NCBI RefSeq assembly: GCF_902805515.1
Contig: NZ_CADCTE010000144.1
Location: forward strand, 22,157 to 86,156
Direction of reading: 5' to 3'
From: an uncultured Arthrobacter sp.
GTDB taxonomy: Bacteria > Actinomycetota > Actinomycetes > Actinomycetales > Micrococcaceae
DNA length: 64,000 bases
Shown here one piece after another: positions 1 to 8,359 of the stretch. Both the position numbers and the translations under genes were made by a program. Position 1 is the stretch's first letter, and each line of letters begins with the position of its first letter. A model generated the notes under the pieces. That model saw nothing but the letters and a program-made list of their open reading frames with translations. It ran no database searches and was not told where the DNA came from.

Positions 1-1223
1 AACCGATCGAGGTCCCCAACGGTGGCGACGGACGCCGAGCGGGGAAGCCCGGAGGGGCCAAGGGACAGGAGAACGACCTGCGGCGCGGCCAGGCTGAGCT
101 GCGTCACGACGGAGCGGGCAACGTCGAGGGCGAGCGCGGGGTCCCCCTCGATGCCCAGGGCTCCGCGGCACTGGGCGAAGTCGAGGAAGACCTGCTCGGC
201 GGGGTCCCCGCCGATGCGGGCGACGGCGGGTGAGTGGTGTCCGTCGGCGGCCGGAAGGGGCCGGGTGCCGGGGTGCCCCGGCAGCGGATCTTCCGGAGAG
301 TTCCCGGGGTCTCCGAGCACCTCGGCTCCCCCGGCGCGCACGCTGACCGCCACCACAGGGGGAAGGGAGGTGGAGCTGCGGAAGGCGGCCGCCGCGGCGG
401 CACCGGCGGACGCGTCCTCCTGCCAGAGGGCGACCAGCTCAGAGCGGCGGCGCAACGAGGCGCGGCGCCGCCAGCCGGCCACCACCCAGGCGCGTGCCGC
501 CCGGATCAGGGCACGAAGCCGGCGCAGGCGCAGCCGGATCCGGCGGCGCAGCACGATCGCGGTCGTCAGTACCGCCACCCCGAGGCCACCCAGGACGGCG
601 AGCACGATCGGCCACCGGAGGCGGTCCATCAGGGCGTTGGATGCTCCGGTGTCCGCAGCGTCCCCGGCCGCCTGCTCCGCTTCGCCGCCGCGCTCATCGG
701 CGGCATTCCCGGGGTCGGTTTCGCCGCCGGGCTCATCGGCGGCGTCTCCGGCGCCTGCTGCCCCGCCGGACCCGTTGGCGGCGTCGGCGGGCTCGTCCAG
801 CAGTGCTGAGCGGACGTCGGGGCCTTGCGCGTCGTCGGGCAGGATGAGGATCCAGCCGGCCTCCAGGGCAGCGGGGTCGGTCAGCGCCGATCCGTCGGAC
901 TGGCGGCGGCCCGCGTTCAGGTCGAAGATCTCCCGCGCCCGGCCGGGGTCGCCGAGGGTGCGTTCGGCGATCTGGTTGAGGGAGTCGGGTGCGCCGTTGT
1001 TCTGGCCCGGGGCGCGGACGATGGCGACCTTGACCTCCCGCCCCCGCTCCTGGTTCTGGGTCGGAAGCACGGCTGCCGCGGCCGCCGGGGGCAGGCTGCC
1101 CAGCACCGGAGGCCCTCCGGTGACGACGGCGGTGAGCACGGCCAGCTGTGCGAGGCGGAGGGCAGCGGTGCGGGAGCGTCTCAGGGCGCGCGGAAGCCCG
1201 TTAGGTGGTGTCACGCCCTCCAC
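1..1223 (-). CDS. LysM-like domain membrane protein (3' part missing)
   Basis: A minus-strand frame stays open from about 1223 to the left window edge (about 407 codons), so the C-terminus is missing. Reading it by hand gives a hydrophobic N-terminus (residues about 22-50), a LysM-like segment at about 65-130 (IAERTLGDPGRAREIFDLN, then a GW-hydrophobic-LP ending), an acidic Gly/Ala/Glu linker (about 135-198), a membrane helix at about 204-226 followed by an Arg-rich stretch, and a cytoplasmic-type region with no motif I recognise. LysM-like domains of this form occur in large actinobacterial membrane proteins, some fused to transcriptional-activator domains. The start is uncertain: GTG codons at 1223 and 1214 both lack a good ribosome site. 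It lies 48 bases downstream of the LURP-like gene on the same strand and may be co-transcribed with it. Confidence 0.6.
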   Translation of the reverse strand, partial: MEGVTPPNGLPRALRRSRTAALRLAQLAVLTAVVTGGPPVLGSLPPAAAAAVLPTQNQERGREVKVAIVRAPGQNNGAPDSLNQIAERTLGDPGRAREIFDLNAGRRQSDGSALTDPAALEAGWILILPDDAQGPDVRSALLDEPADAANGSGGAAGAGDAADEPGGETDPGNAADERGGEAEQAAGDAADTGASNALMDRLRWPIVLAVLGGLGVAVLTTAIVLRRRIRLRLRRLRALIRAARAWVVAGWRRRASLRRRSELVALWQEDASAGAAAAAAFRSSTSLPPVVAVSVRAGGAEVLGDPGNSPEDPLPGHPGTRPLPAADGHHSPAVARIGGDPAEQVFLDFAQCRGALGIEGDPALALDVARSVVTQLSLAAPQVVLLSLGPSGLPRSASVATVGDLDR

Positions 1224-1271
1224 ACGTAAAGGAAGGGCGGGTGGTTCAACGCCCGGCGGGCCGGTTTCCGG

Positions 1272-1865
1272 TCAGCGCTCCTGCAGGGCGTCCAGTGCCA
1301 CCGCCATGGCGGCCGCGACCCTGCCGTCGAGGCGTCCACCCGGCACCGTGATGTCGTACCGGTCCCGCAGGGAGCGTCCCCGCTCGGAGGTCATCACCGG
1401 CTGGCCGGAGGCATCGACGAAGTCGAAATGGAAGACAAACGGTGCGGGCAGGGCCTCGGTGAGCGGCACCAGTTCCCAGAGGCGGCGCGCGATGGCCACC
1501 CCGGCACTCCGCTCGCTTCCCACCGCCTGCACTCCGGGGGCGTCGAGGTGCCAGGTGGAGCGCAGCAGCGACTTGCCGAAGTCCTTGCGGAAGCTGCCGA
1601 TCGGGGTGCCGGCGGCGTCGAGGACGTCGTAGGTGGCGCCGAGGTCGAAGCGCTGCCTCGCCTTGAAGGAGAAGACCGGGGTTTTCCGCGCCTCATCGGC
1701 GTAGAAGGTCACCTGCTCCTTGAAGGCGGCCCGCTTCTGCTGGGCGACGGCGAGCAGCCCTGCCGGCTGGCCGTTCGCATCGACGGCGCGGATCTCGTAG
1801 CGGTTCACCATCAGGGTGATTTTCTGCGCAATGGCGAACCGCTCGATGCCCTGCAATGCTTCCAT
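1272..1865 (-). CDS. LURP-one-related / scramblase-like family protein
   Basis: This 197-residue protein resembles bacterial members of the LURP-one/scramblase (tubby C-terminal-like) family. These are single beta-barrel domains whose bacterial role is unknown; a membrane-lipid or ligand-binding role is often assumed. Typical features are the N-terminal segment ending NRYEIRAVDANG (21-32), the K-x-x-V-x-F-Y run near 49-55, F-R-K-D-F near 92-96, and a C-terminal helix rich in Ala (184-195). The ATG at 1865 is preceded by AAGGAGAACGAGC, a good ribosome site. The frame stays open further upstream, but codon use there does not look coding. It faces the MBL-fold gene across a 306-base gap. Family assignment is fairly confident, function is not. 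Confidence 0.75.
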   Translation of the reverse strand: MEALQGIERFAIAQKITLMVNRYEIRAVDANGQPAGLLAVAQQKRAAFKEQVTFYADEARKTPVFSFKARQRFDLGATYDVLDAAGTPIGSFRKDFGKSLLRSTWHLDAPGVQAVGSERSAGVAIARRLWELVPLTEALPAPFVFHFDFVDASGQPVMTSERGRSLRDRYDITVPGGRLDGRVAAAMAVALDALQER

Positions 1866-2171
1866 GCTCGTTCTCCTTATGCGATGACCTGATTGGATCG
1901 ATGCCCCGGCGGCAGTCTGCGCTGTCCCGCCATCCCTTGTACGGCGCGGTGACGGGGATTCAGGGACGACGTCGGGCGGGCCCCTGGCGGACCCGGTGAC
2001 GGTCAGCATACCCACAGCCACAGCCGGCCGGGGATCCTTTGGCCGCACCCATGGGTCCGAAACCGGTCGGGGCCTTCCCGCACCACCTCCGGCCGCGGAG
2101 TTTTCATTCCGGCGGGACCGGGCGAGACTCGGTACCACCGCCGTTCCAGAACCCGCCTCAGGAGGCCGTTC
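1866..2171. other. Divergent intergenic region, no gene seen
   Basis: This gap lies between two divergent genes and should hold both promoters. I see the two ribosome sites at its ends (minus-strand AAGGAG near 1875, plus-strand AGGAGG at about 2160) but no convincing operator, terminator or small gene. Confidence 0.5.
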
Positions 2172-2882
2172 GTGACATCCCGCTCCATCCGCTCCCTCAC
2201 CCGGGCCGCCCCAGGGGTGCACTTCGTGGAGGGGCCGCTGTCCAACTGGACCATCCTCGTCGGGGAGGACAGCGCGACCCTCATCGACGCCGGATATCCG
2301 AAGGACCTGGAGTTGGTGCTCGGCACGCTGGACCAGGTGGCGGAGGGCAGGCCGTTGAAGGCCGTGCTGATCACCCACGGCCATTCCGACCATATCGGAT
2401 CAATCCGGGGCCTTCAGGCGCGCTGGTCCCTCCGGGTGCTCGCCGCTGCGGCGGAAATCCCGAATATCCGGCGGGAGGTGCTGCACCAGGTGGATTTCCG
2501 CCAGGTGCTGCCCCGGCTGGGGAGGTACGGCGTGGCCGGGTGGGCGGTCGGGGCAGTCGCCGCCGGTGGCCTCAAGGACGTGGCCGTGGCCGACGTGGAG
2601 GCCATCACCGAGGGCCGGCCGCTCGTCGTCAGCGGCCACACGGTGATCGCGGTGCCCTCCGCAGGGCACACCCCCGGGCACACCGCCTACCACCTTCCCG
2701 AAGCGAACCTCCTCGTCACCGGCGATGCGCTGGTGACGGGGCATCCAACCTCGCGCACCTCCGGAGTGCAGTTACTTCCGGCGATGTTCAATACCGATCG
2801 GGACCTGGCGCGGGACTCGCTGGAGCGGCTGCTTTACACCGGGGACCTGATCCTCCCGGGGCATGGCCCGCTGCTGCGCTGA
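2172..2882 (+). CDS. MBL-fold metallo-hydrolase
   Basis: A 236-residue metallo-beta-lactamase-fold hydrolase. The dinuclear metal site is readable in order: HGHSDH at 69-74, His166 in HTPGH (166-170), Asp185 in TGDAL, and His231 in PGHGP near the C-terminus. The spacing is that of the small glyoxalase II-like or lactonase-like members. The substrate cannot be told from sequence; hydrolysis of a thioester, lactone or similar ester in the cytoplasm is likely. The GTG start at 2172 follows AGGAGG with good spacing. No signal peptide is present. It is followed by a tiny open frame and a phosphotransferase gene on the same strand. Confidence 0.85.
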   Translation: MTSRSIRSLTRAAPGVHFVEGPLSNWTILVGEDSATLIDAGYPKDLELVLGTLDQVAEGRPLKAVLITHGHSDHIGSIRGLQARWSLRVLAAAAEIPNIRREVLHQVDFRQVLPRLGRYGVAGWAVGAVAAGGLKDVAVADVEAITEGRPLVVSGHTVIAVPSAGHTPGHTAYHLPEANLLVTGDALVTGHPTSRTSGVQLLPAMFNTDRDLARDSLERLLYTGDLILPGHGPLLR

Positions 2883-2947
2883 ACGCCGGTGCCGCCGCCC
2901 GCGCCGCATGCTCCGCTGCGGGCGGGAGTGCTGAGTAGGATGAGGAA

Positions 2948-3016
2948 ATGACTGGCACTCCTCGACGCGCACCCTCCCCGTCCGGGCAGGCCGGCCCCCG
3001 GCGGGCGGCCCCATGA
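2948..3016 (+). CDS. Possible 22-residue leader peptide coupled to the phosphotransferase
   Basis: A short frame starting ATG at 2948 encodes 22 residues rich in Pro, Arg and Gly. Its TGA (3014-3016) overlaps the ATG of the next gene as ATGA. An upstream AGGATGAGGAA could serve as its ribosome site, whereas the following gene has no obvious one of its own. That arrangement fits translational coupling. The peptide has no recognisable family, so it may be a leader rather than a functional protein, or a chance frame. Confidence 0.3.
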   Translation: MTGTPRRAPSPSGQAGPRRAAP

Positions 3017-4014
3017 CGGACCTGCAGGCCCTCTGGGCCGGCCCGGAGTGGCGCAGCCAGGCCGAGCAGTGGATCCAGCTGGTGCTCGAAAGTTTCTCGG
3101 TCCGGCAGACCGGGCCGATCGAGCAGCCCCGCATCCGGTTCTGGTCCACCCAGCTCACCGTGCCGACGGACCTGGGCGTGCTGTGGTTCAAGGAGAACAA
3201 TCCCGGGCAGCTCGCCGAGGCCTCGGTGGTCGCGGCTCTGGCCGAACTGGTGCCGGACCACGTGGTGAAGCCCCTCGCGGTGGAACCCAGCCGCGGCTGG
3301 ATGATCACCCCCGACCACGGGGCCACCCTGGCGTCCTTGAGGTCCAACGACTACCAGCTGTGGGCCCGGGTCCTGACCGACTTCGCGGACCTCCAGAAGG
3401 CCCTCATTCCGCACGCCGACAGGCTCACCGCCGCCGGGCTGGTGAACATGAACCCGGAGGTGGCGGCGAACTTCGTCGAGAACCAGCTGCTGCTCCACAC
3501 CGGGCTGCCCGCCGAACATCCGATGTTCCTCTCGCACCAGGGCGCCGACCACGTGCTGGCCCAGCTGCCGCGGATCCGGGCCGCGGTGGAGACGCTGCGC
3601 GCCCTCGGCGTTCCGCTCTCGCTGGACCACAATGACCTCCACCCGCGCAACGCGTTCCTTCCCGGCTCGAGCACCGAACCGCTGCGCTTCTTCGACTTCG
3701 CCGACGCCTACTGGGCCCACCCCTTCAGTGCCCTGCTCGTGCCGATCACCCTCATGTGCGAGCAGTGGGCGACGACGCCGGCGGATCCCCGCGTCCGGCT
3801 GGCGGTGGGGGCCTACCTCGAGCAGTGGACCGACTTCGCGCCGCTCCCCGCCCTGCAGGCATCCCTCGACTCCGCGCTGTACCTTGGGCGGGTCCACCGC
3901 TACGGAGCCTGGCTGCGGCTCCTCGTCTACGCCGACGACGCGTCGATGAGCACCTACGGCCCGGGTGCGCTCGAATACCTCGCTGATCTGACCACGCCGA
4001 TCCTGTCGGCGTGA
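3013..4014 (+). CDS. Aminoglycoside-phosphotransferase-fold kinase
   Basis: This 333-residue protein carries the kinase-fold signature of the APH/choline-kinase superfamily. The catalytic Brenner motif is HNDLHPRN at 206-213, and the metal-binding FDFADAYWAHP is at 227-237. The N-lobe has LWFKENN (57-63), where Lys60 may be the ATP-binding lysine. These enzymes transfer the ATP gamma-phosphate to small molecules such as aminoglycosides, homoserine, choline or sugars. The substrate here is unknown, and a resistance role should not be assumed. The ATG at 3013 overlaps the stop of a 22-codon frame (ATGA). The following gene (YtxH-type) is 80 bases away. Confidence 0.75.
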   Translation: MTDLQALWAGPEWRSQAEQWIQLVLESFSVRQTGPIEQPRIRFWSTQLTVPTDLGVLWFKENNPGQLAEASVVAALAELVPDHVVKPLAVEPSRGWMITPDHGATLASLRSNDYQLWARVLTDFADLQKALIPHADRLTAAGLVNMNPEVAANFVENQLLLHTGLPAEHPMFLSHQGADHVLAQLPRIRAAVETLRALGVPLSLDHNDLHPRNAFLPGSSTEPLRFFDFADAYWAHPFSALLVPITLMCEQWATTPADPRVRLAVGAYLEQWTDFAPLPALQASLDSALYLGRVHRYGAWLRLLVYADDASMSTYGPGALEYLADLTTPILSA

Positions 4015-4094
4015 ACCGGCGGCCCTGTGACAAACCCGGCCGGTTCCGGCTAGGGTCGGGGCACACCGTCGAACCGTAGACAGGGGTACGCAGC

Positions 4095-4469
4095 ATGAAG
4101 AACAAGATCGTCTTCGCAGCAGGAATGGCCGCCGGATACGTCCTCGGCACGCGCGCCGGGCGGGAGAGCTACGAGGCGCTCAAGTCCCGGGCGGAAAGCC
4201 TGTGGAACAGCCCCCGCGTTCAGGAGAGCGTTTCCGGGGCCACCGGGGTGCTCAAGGACAAGCTGCCCGCGGTCCAGGAGCAGACAAGCGGCGCAGTGAA
4301 GAAGGCCCAGGACGCGCTCTCCGGCGTGCTGAACAAGGATGCCAGGCACGACGGTGGCGCGGGCCGCTCTGCCGACGTCACCGGCCCAAGCGGCGGAAAA
4401 CCCGGCATCGTGGCAGATCCTCCCTTCGAGAACCAGTCCGACGCCACGAGGCCCGACCTCACTCCCTGA
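4095..4469 (+). CDS. YtxH-like envelope protein
   Basis: A 124-residue protein whose N-terminus (MKNKIVFAAGMAAGYVLGTRAGRESYE) is typical of actinobacterial YtxH-like proteins. A short Gly/Ala-rich membrane helix (about 4-20) is followed by an amphipathic Ala/Lys/Glu-rich segment (22-80) likely to form a helix, then a disordered tail. The family is associated with stress and envelope, without a defined biochemical role. The gene ends in TGATG, overlapping the next start by one base, so the two are very likely co-translated. Confidence 0.75.
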   Translation: MKNKIVFAAGMAAGYVLGTRAGRESYEALKSRAESLWNSPRVQESVSGATGVLKDKLPAVQEQTSGAVKKAQDALSGVLNKDARHDGGAGRSADVTGPSGGKPGIVADPPFENQSDATRPDLTP

Positions 4470-5008
4470 TGCCGCCGCGGAGGGGAGCGGCCGTCCGGCA
4501 GGAGGACGGCCGCGGGGAGAGCACCAACCAGCGCCTCGACCGCAACTGGCTCGAACTGCTCCAGGAGCTGCGGGTCATGCAGACCGGCATCCAGATCCTC
4601 ACCGGGTTCCTGCTGACCCTGCCCTTCCAGGACAGGTTCGATGAGCTCGACCGGTTCCAGGTCGTCGTCTACCTGGTCCTGGTCTCGCTCTCGGCCATCA
4701 TCACCGCCGTGGTGCTGAGCGCCGTGAACCTCCACCGCGTCCTCTTCGGCCTTCAGGTCAAGGCGGCGCTGGTCCGCAGCGGGGACCGCATCATGCGGGT
4801 CAGCATCGGCCTGACCGGTCTGGTCCTGTCGGGCACCGCTGGCTTCATCTTCGACATCGTCCTCGGCCGGCGGGCGGGATTCCTGGTGACCGCTGCCCTC
4901 CTCCTCGTCGTGCTGCTGCTGTGGGTCATCTACCCCAGGCTGGTGCGCAGCCGGGCCGTCGGCCCCGGCCCGGCGGGTCCGTCTGAACCGGGCGGTGGGC
5001 CGGTCTGA
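4469..5008 (+). CDS. DUF6328-like four-helix membrane protein
   Basis: A 179-residue integral membrane protein resembling the DUF6328 family. After a hydrophilic N-terminus with the conserved-looking segment NWLELLQELRVMQTGIQIL (about 27-45), it has four predicted membrane helices: about 38-54, 64-88, 110-135 and 140-160. Function is unknown. The start overlaps the stop of the YtxH-type gene. The final codons lie inside a 22-base tandem duplication, so the C-terminal GPSEPGGGPV and the stop codon position probably arose by that duplication. It converges with the glycerophosphodiesterase gene, 13 bases from stop to stop. Confidence 0.7.
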   Translation: MPPRRGAAVRQEDGRGESTNQRLDRNWLELLQELRVMQTGIQILTGFLLTLPFQDRFDELDRFQVVVYLVLVSLSAIITAVVLSAVNLHRVLFGLQVKAALVRSGDRIMRVSIGLTGLVLSGTAGFIFDIVLGRRAGFLVTAALLLVVLLLWVIYPRLVRSRAVGPGPAGPSEPGGGPV

Positions 5009-5024
5009 ACCGGGCGGTGGGTCA
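4981..5024. repeat. 22-base tandem duplication across two convergent stop codons
   Basis: Two adjacent 22-base copies (4981-5002 and 5003-5024) differ only in the last few bases. The second copy supplies the TGA of the DUF6328-like gene (5006-5008) and ends exactly with the stop of the convergent glycerophosphodiesterase gene (5022-5024). Because 22 is not a multiple of three, the equivalent TGA in the first copy is read through in a different frame. Confidence 0.85.
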
Positions 5025-5840
5025 GTCGGAACCGGCGCGGCGCTGCGGGTCCGGGCCCTGCGGCCAGGACCCGCGCCGGTCCAGGACGGCCGCCAGCCGG
5101 TCGGCGCGGTCGGAGACCAGGCCATCGACACCCTGGTCGAGAAGCCGTTCCATCGCTTCCGGTTCATTGATGGTCCAGACGTGGACCTGGAGCCCGGCCT
5201 TCCGGCACCGCCGCACGTAGCCGGGGGTGACCACGGGGATCCCCCGGTAAGTCAGGGGCACCTGCACGGCGTCCACGCGTGCCGCCCGGCGCAGCGGCCC
5301 GGTCAGCCCGAGGTGGCCGCCGAGGCGGATCAGCCCGTTCACGGCCATGCCCGCCGAAGACGCCGTCCGTGCCTCAAGCAGCCGCAGCACCCGGAGCCTG
5401 CGGAAGTCTGAAAACGAGGCGACGAGCACCCGGTCGTGGGCACGGAGCCGATTGATGAGGTCAGCGAACGGTTTCACCGACCCCTCGTCCTTGATGTCGA
5501 TGTTCAACCGCAGCTCCGGCCACCGGAGCAGGACCTCCTCGAGGGTGGGGATCGGTTCTTCGCCCCGGATCCTTACCCCGGCCAGTTCCGCGCGGGTCCG
5601 GGCAGCGATCGGGCCGTGGGCGTCGGTGACGCGGTCGAGGGTTTCATCGTGGAAGACCATCACCACGCCGTCCCGGGTGCTCCGCACGTCGATTTCGAGG
5701 TACCCGAATCCAAGCCGGGCCGCCTCCGCGAAGGCGGACAGCGAGTTCTCGGCGCCGGCGGGGGAAAAACCGCGGTGGGAGAACCCCAGCGGGCGCTGCC
5801 GGCCGTCGGGGCCCGTGTTCTGGAAGTAGGCGAGCGTCAT
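5022..5840 (-). CDS. Glycerophosphodiester phosphodiesterase
   Basis: A 272-residue GDPD-family TIM-barrel enzyme that hydrolyses glycerophosphodiesters to sn-glycerol-3-phosphate and an alcohol. Visible active-site elements are HRG at 22-24, E31-N32 (ENSLSAF), the metal-binding Glu49 and Asp51 in LEIDV, and the catalytic HDET at 64-67. NIDIKD follows near 114-119, and the final strand carries WTIN and G-L-V-S-D. No signal peptide is seen, so it is probably cytoplasmic, acting in lipid-headgroup recycling. It sits alone between convergent and co-oriented metabolic genes, 33 bases downstream of the HAD phosphatase gene. Confidence 0.9.
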   Translation of the reverse strand: MTLAYFQNTGPDGRQRPLGFSHRGFSPAGAENSLSAFAEAARLGFGYLEIDVRSTRDGVVMVFHDETLDRVTDAHGPIAARTRAELAGVRIRGEEPIPTLEEVLLRWPELRLNIDIKDEGSVKPFADLINRLRAHDRVLVASFSDFRRLRVLRLLEARTASSAGMAVNGLIRLGGHLGLTGPLRRAARVDAVQVPLTYRGIPVVTPGYVRRCRKAGLQVHVWTINEPEAMERLLDQGVDGLVSDRADRLAAVLDRRGSWPQGPDPQRRAGSD

Positions 5841-5873
5841 GGGTGCAACCCTAGTGCGCCGCCCGTCGTCCGA

Positions 5874-6683
5874 TCAGGCGATCCGGAGTGCCTCGAGGCG
5901 CTGTTCCAGGACCTGCGCGACGCCGTCGTCCTCGAAGGCCGGGGCTCGGAGGTTGGCCGCGGCAAGGGCGTCGGGGTGGCCCGAGGACATGGCGTAGCCC
6001 GATCCGGCCCATTGCAGCATCTGGATGTCGTTGGGCATGTCGCCGAAGGCGACGACGTCCTCCGCCGCAATGCCCAGGCCCTCCGCGTAGCGGGAGAGTG
6101 TCACGGCCTTGTTGATGCCGGGCACCGCCATTTCCAGCAGTGCGATGCTCGGCGCCGAATGGGTGGTGGAGACGAGGTGCTCGACGGCGGGGGCGACGGT
6201 CCGCAGGAAGTCATCGGGTGTCACCTCGCGCTCCCGGGCAAGGAACTTGATCACCTGTTCGCCGGGCAGCGACTCCTCGAAGGGAAGGGCCTGCACGCCG
6301 CCGAGCAGTTCGGAGGTGCCGGGTTCGGCGAAGCCGGACTCGATTTTGAAGCCGTTGATCGTTTCGGCGGCGAATCCCGCCGCCGGGTACAGCCCGCGGA
6401 TGATGTCGCGGGCCTCGATGATGCTCCCGGCGTCGAGGAGATGGGCATCGAGGACACGTTCGGCCCCCAGGTCGTAGGTCACCGCTCCGTTCGAGCAGAT
6501 GACCGTGCCCTGGTGCTGCAGCTGCTTCCGCAGCGGATCGAGCCAGCGCGGAGGCCGGCCGGTCACGAAAACCACCTCGACTCCGGCGGCCGCGCAGTCC
6601 CGAAAGGCCTGAACCGTCCGTTCGCTCATCCTGCCGTCGTGGCCGACGATCGTGCCGTCAAGGTCGCTCGCCACGAGGCGCAT
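5874..6683 (-). CDS. Cof-type HAD-superfamily phosphatase
   Basis: A 269-residue haloacid-dehalogenase-superfamily hydrolase of the Cof/IIB type, which dephosphorylates sugar phosphates and related small molecules. Motif I is DLDGT (7-11, nucleophile Asp7), motif II is VTGRPP (40-45), motif III Lys192 lies in the segment N-K-A, and motif IV is GDMPND (214-219). The large cap between motifs II and III (about 70-190) is the IIB cap expected of this family. The ATG at 6683 is preceded by a modest AAGGAG-like site. The PfkB sugar kinase gene lies directly upstream on the same strand (74 bases), which fits sugar-phosphate metabolism. Confidence 0.88.
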   Translation of the reverse strand: MRLVASDLDGTIVGHDGRMSERTVQAFRDCAAAGVEVVFVTGRPPRWLDPLRKQLQHQGTVICSNGAVTYDLGAERVLDAHLLDAGSIIEARDIIRGLYPAAGFAAETINGFKIESGFAEPGTSELLGGVQALPFEESLPGEQVIKFLAREREVTPDDFLRTVAPAVEHLVSTTHSAPSIALLEMAVPGINKAVTLSRYAEGLGIAAEDVVAFGDMPNDIQMLQWAGSGYAMSSGHPDALAAANLRAPAFEDDGVAQVLEQRLEALRIA

Positions 6684-6757
6684 GCGTTACTCCTTCAGAA
6701 AGATGGGACATCAACCCTACCCCCGCCCGGGCGGGTGCCCGTACCGGGCGCCGGCTG

Positions 6758-7681
6758 TCAGTGGTCGGTGAGTTCGTGCCGGGTCGGAGGGTTCGCTCCG
6801 GCCCGGGAGACGGTCACGGCCGCCGCGCGCGCCGCATAGGCCAGGACGCCGGTGAGCTGTGCGGTGGTGATGCGCCGCAGGTCGCTGCGCCGGTGTGCCC
6901 CGTCGAACTCAAGGTCGACGAGGGCGCCGAGCAGGGCTGCCATGAAGGAATCCCCGGCGCCCACGGTGTCCGTGACACTGGTGACCGGCGCGCTGACCTC
7001 TGCGCTGCCGGCGGCGCAGATACCCCACGGACCCTTCGAGCCGCGGGTGACAACCATCACCGACGGGCCAAGGGCCAGCCATTCCCGCGCCGATTCGAGG
7101 GCAGGGCGGCCGGGATAGAGCCATTCGAGGTCCTCATCCGAGGCCTTCACGACGTCGGACAGCGCCACGAACCGTTCGGCCTGGCTGCGGGCGAACCCGC
7201 GGTCCGCAATGATGCTCGGCCTGCAGTTGGGGTCATAGGAGATGGTGGCCAGCGGATGGGCCACCTCGACCAGGGCCAACACGTCCCCGGCCCCGGGGGC
7301 CAGCATTGTGGCGATGGATCCGACATGCAGCAGAGTGGTTCCCTGCAGCAGCGCCTCCCGGCGCTCGAGGAGACCGGGCAGTTCCCAGACGAGTTCGAAC
7401 TGGTACGCCGCTCCGCCTGCGGGGTCGAGGCGGGCCGTTGCGACACTCGTGGGCTTCGAGTCGGGGCCGATCGGGAACAGCACCGAATTGTCCGAGAGGT
7501 AGCTGCGGATCAGGTGCCCGTAGTCGTCATCGCCGTACCGGCCGATGAACTGCGCGGGGTGGCCCAGCCGGGCCAGGCCCACCGCGACGTTCATGGGGCT
7601 TCCTCCCACGTGCACGCGGGGCGGGGCGGTGTCGCTGACGACTTCGTCGATGAGGGTTTCCCCGATTACGGTGAGCACCAA
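6758..7681 (-). CDS. PfkB-family carbohydrate kinase (fructokinase-like)
   Basis: A 307-residue ribokinase/PfkB-fold sugar kinase. The N-terminal substrate-binding signature HVGGSPMNVAVGLARLG (24-40) and the C-terminal signature DTVGAGDSFMAALL (238-251, catalytic base Asp244) are both complete. Length and the GGSPMNVAVGLARLG form suit fructokinase-like members, but the sugar is not proven. The product would be a hexose phosphate, and the downstream HAD phosphatase may act in the same area. The GTG or ATG near 7681 overlaps no other gene. An upstream PGPGW-type gene on the same strand ends 59 bases earlier. Confidence 0.87.
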   Translation of the reverse strand: MVLTVIGETLIDEVVSDTAPPRVHVGGSPMNVAVGLARLGHPAQFIGRYGDDDYGHLIRSYLSDNSVLFPIGPDSKPTSVATARLDPAGGAAYQFELVWELPGLLERREALLQGTTLLHVGSIATMLAPGAGDVLALVEVAHPLATISYDPNCRPSIIADRGFARSQAERFVALSDVVKASDEDLEWLYPGRPALESAREWLALGPSVMVVTRGSKGPWGICAAGSAEVSAPVTSVTDTVGAGDSFMAALLGALVDLEFDGAHRRSDLRRITTAQLTGVLAYAARAAAVTVSRAGANPPTRHELTDH

Positions 7682-7740
7682 TTCAAACTACCAGTCCGGG
7701 CTGAACGCGCGCTTGGAATGACGCCCGCTCCCGGCTGGAG

Positions 7741-8217
7741 TTATCCGCCCTCCGGAATGGCTGTTTTTCCGGGCGGGGGCTTGCCCCGGAAGCGCCGGAC
7801 ACTGTAGATGATAAGGACCAGGGCGATCAGGGAGGACAGCACCATGCTGATGCCGGTGGCCGAACCCCCGAAGAGCCACCACCTGGTTGCAAGGGGCCAC
7901 CAGGCCGGTACCCCGGGCTGGACGGTCCAGACAACTCCGCACCCCATCACGGCGAAGGCGCAGAGGCAGCTCACGGCGATGCGCGGGATGGTTTTGACGC
8001 CGATGGCTGCCGCATGGAAGGCCCGTGCCTTCATGGGGGCAAGCCGCCGGCGTGCCCAGGCGTACTGCTGCGAGAGGATGGCGAGGCCGCCGACGAGCAT
8101 CAGCAGGCCGGGGCCGGGAAGGACAAGCGCTGCGCAGCCAACAACCACGCAGGTCCAGCCTGTCACTTCGATACCGGTGCGCCGCACCCACCCATGCACC
8201 CTGATTTTTGCGGCCAT
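7741..8217 (-). CDS. PGPGW-type transmembrane protein
   Basis: About 158 residues with the family signature of putative PGPGW transmembrane proteins: a first hydrophobic helix (about 20-48) containing LVLPGPGLLMLVGGLAIL, then WARRRLAP, and two further helices (about 72-95 and 110-138). Function is unknown; the family is widespread in actinobacterial inner membranes. The chosen ATG at 8217 (MAAKIRV) begins where family similarity begins. An in-frame GTG two codons upstream and a longer frame are also possible, and none has a clear ribosome site. It diverges from the dioxygenase operon across about 140 bases. Confidence 0.65.
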   Translation of the reverse strand: MAAKIRVHGWVRRTGIEVTGWTCVVVGCAALVLPGPGLLMLVGGLAILSQQYAWARRRLAPMKARAFHAAAIGVKTIPRIAVSCLCAFAVMGCGVVWTVQPGVPAWWPLATRWWLFGGSATGISMVLSSLIALVLIIYSVRRFRGKPPPGKTAIPEGG

Positions 8218-8305
8218 TGACACAGGATGACACACGTTCCTGAATGAATTCGACGGGCGGGACCTCCTCCGGGCGGAGCGGGGGAACAAAACGTAAAGTA
8301 CATTC

Positions 8306-8319
8306 GTTTGCATATAAAC
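8306..8319. promoter_or_regulatory. AT-rich palindromic site in divergent promoter region
   Basis: GTTTGCATATAAAC (GTTT arm, six-base centre, AAAC arm) lies in the only AT-rich stretch (about 8288-8319) of the gap between the PGPGW-type gene and the dioxygenase operon. It could be a regulator site or part of a promoter. No family-specific match is claimed. Confidence 0.25.
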
Positions 8320-8359
8320 CTCCGGTCGGGGGTGAAGTTCTTCGAAGAGGGGTTTGACG

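Noticed and set aside
22..1632. A 536-codon open frame on the plus strand at the left end
   Set aside because: Its protein is Arg/Ser/Pro/Ala-rich without any family, and it lies antisense to two minus-strand genes with clear similarity. High GC makes such long antisense frames common.
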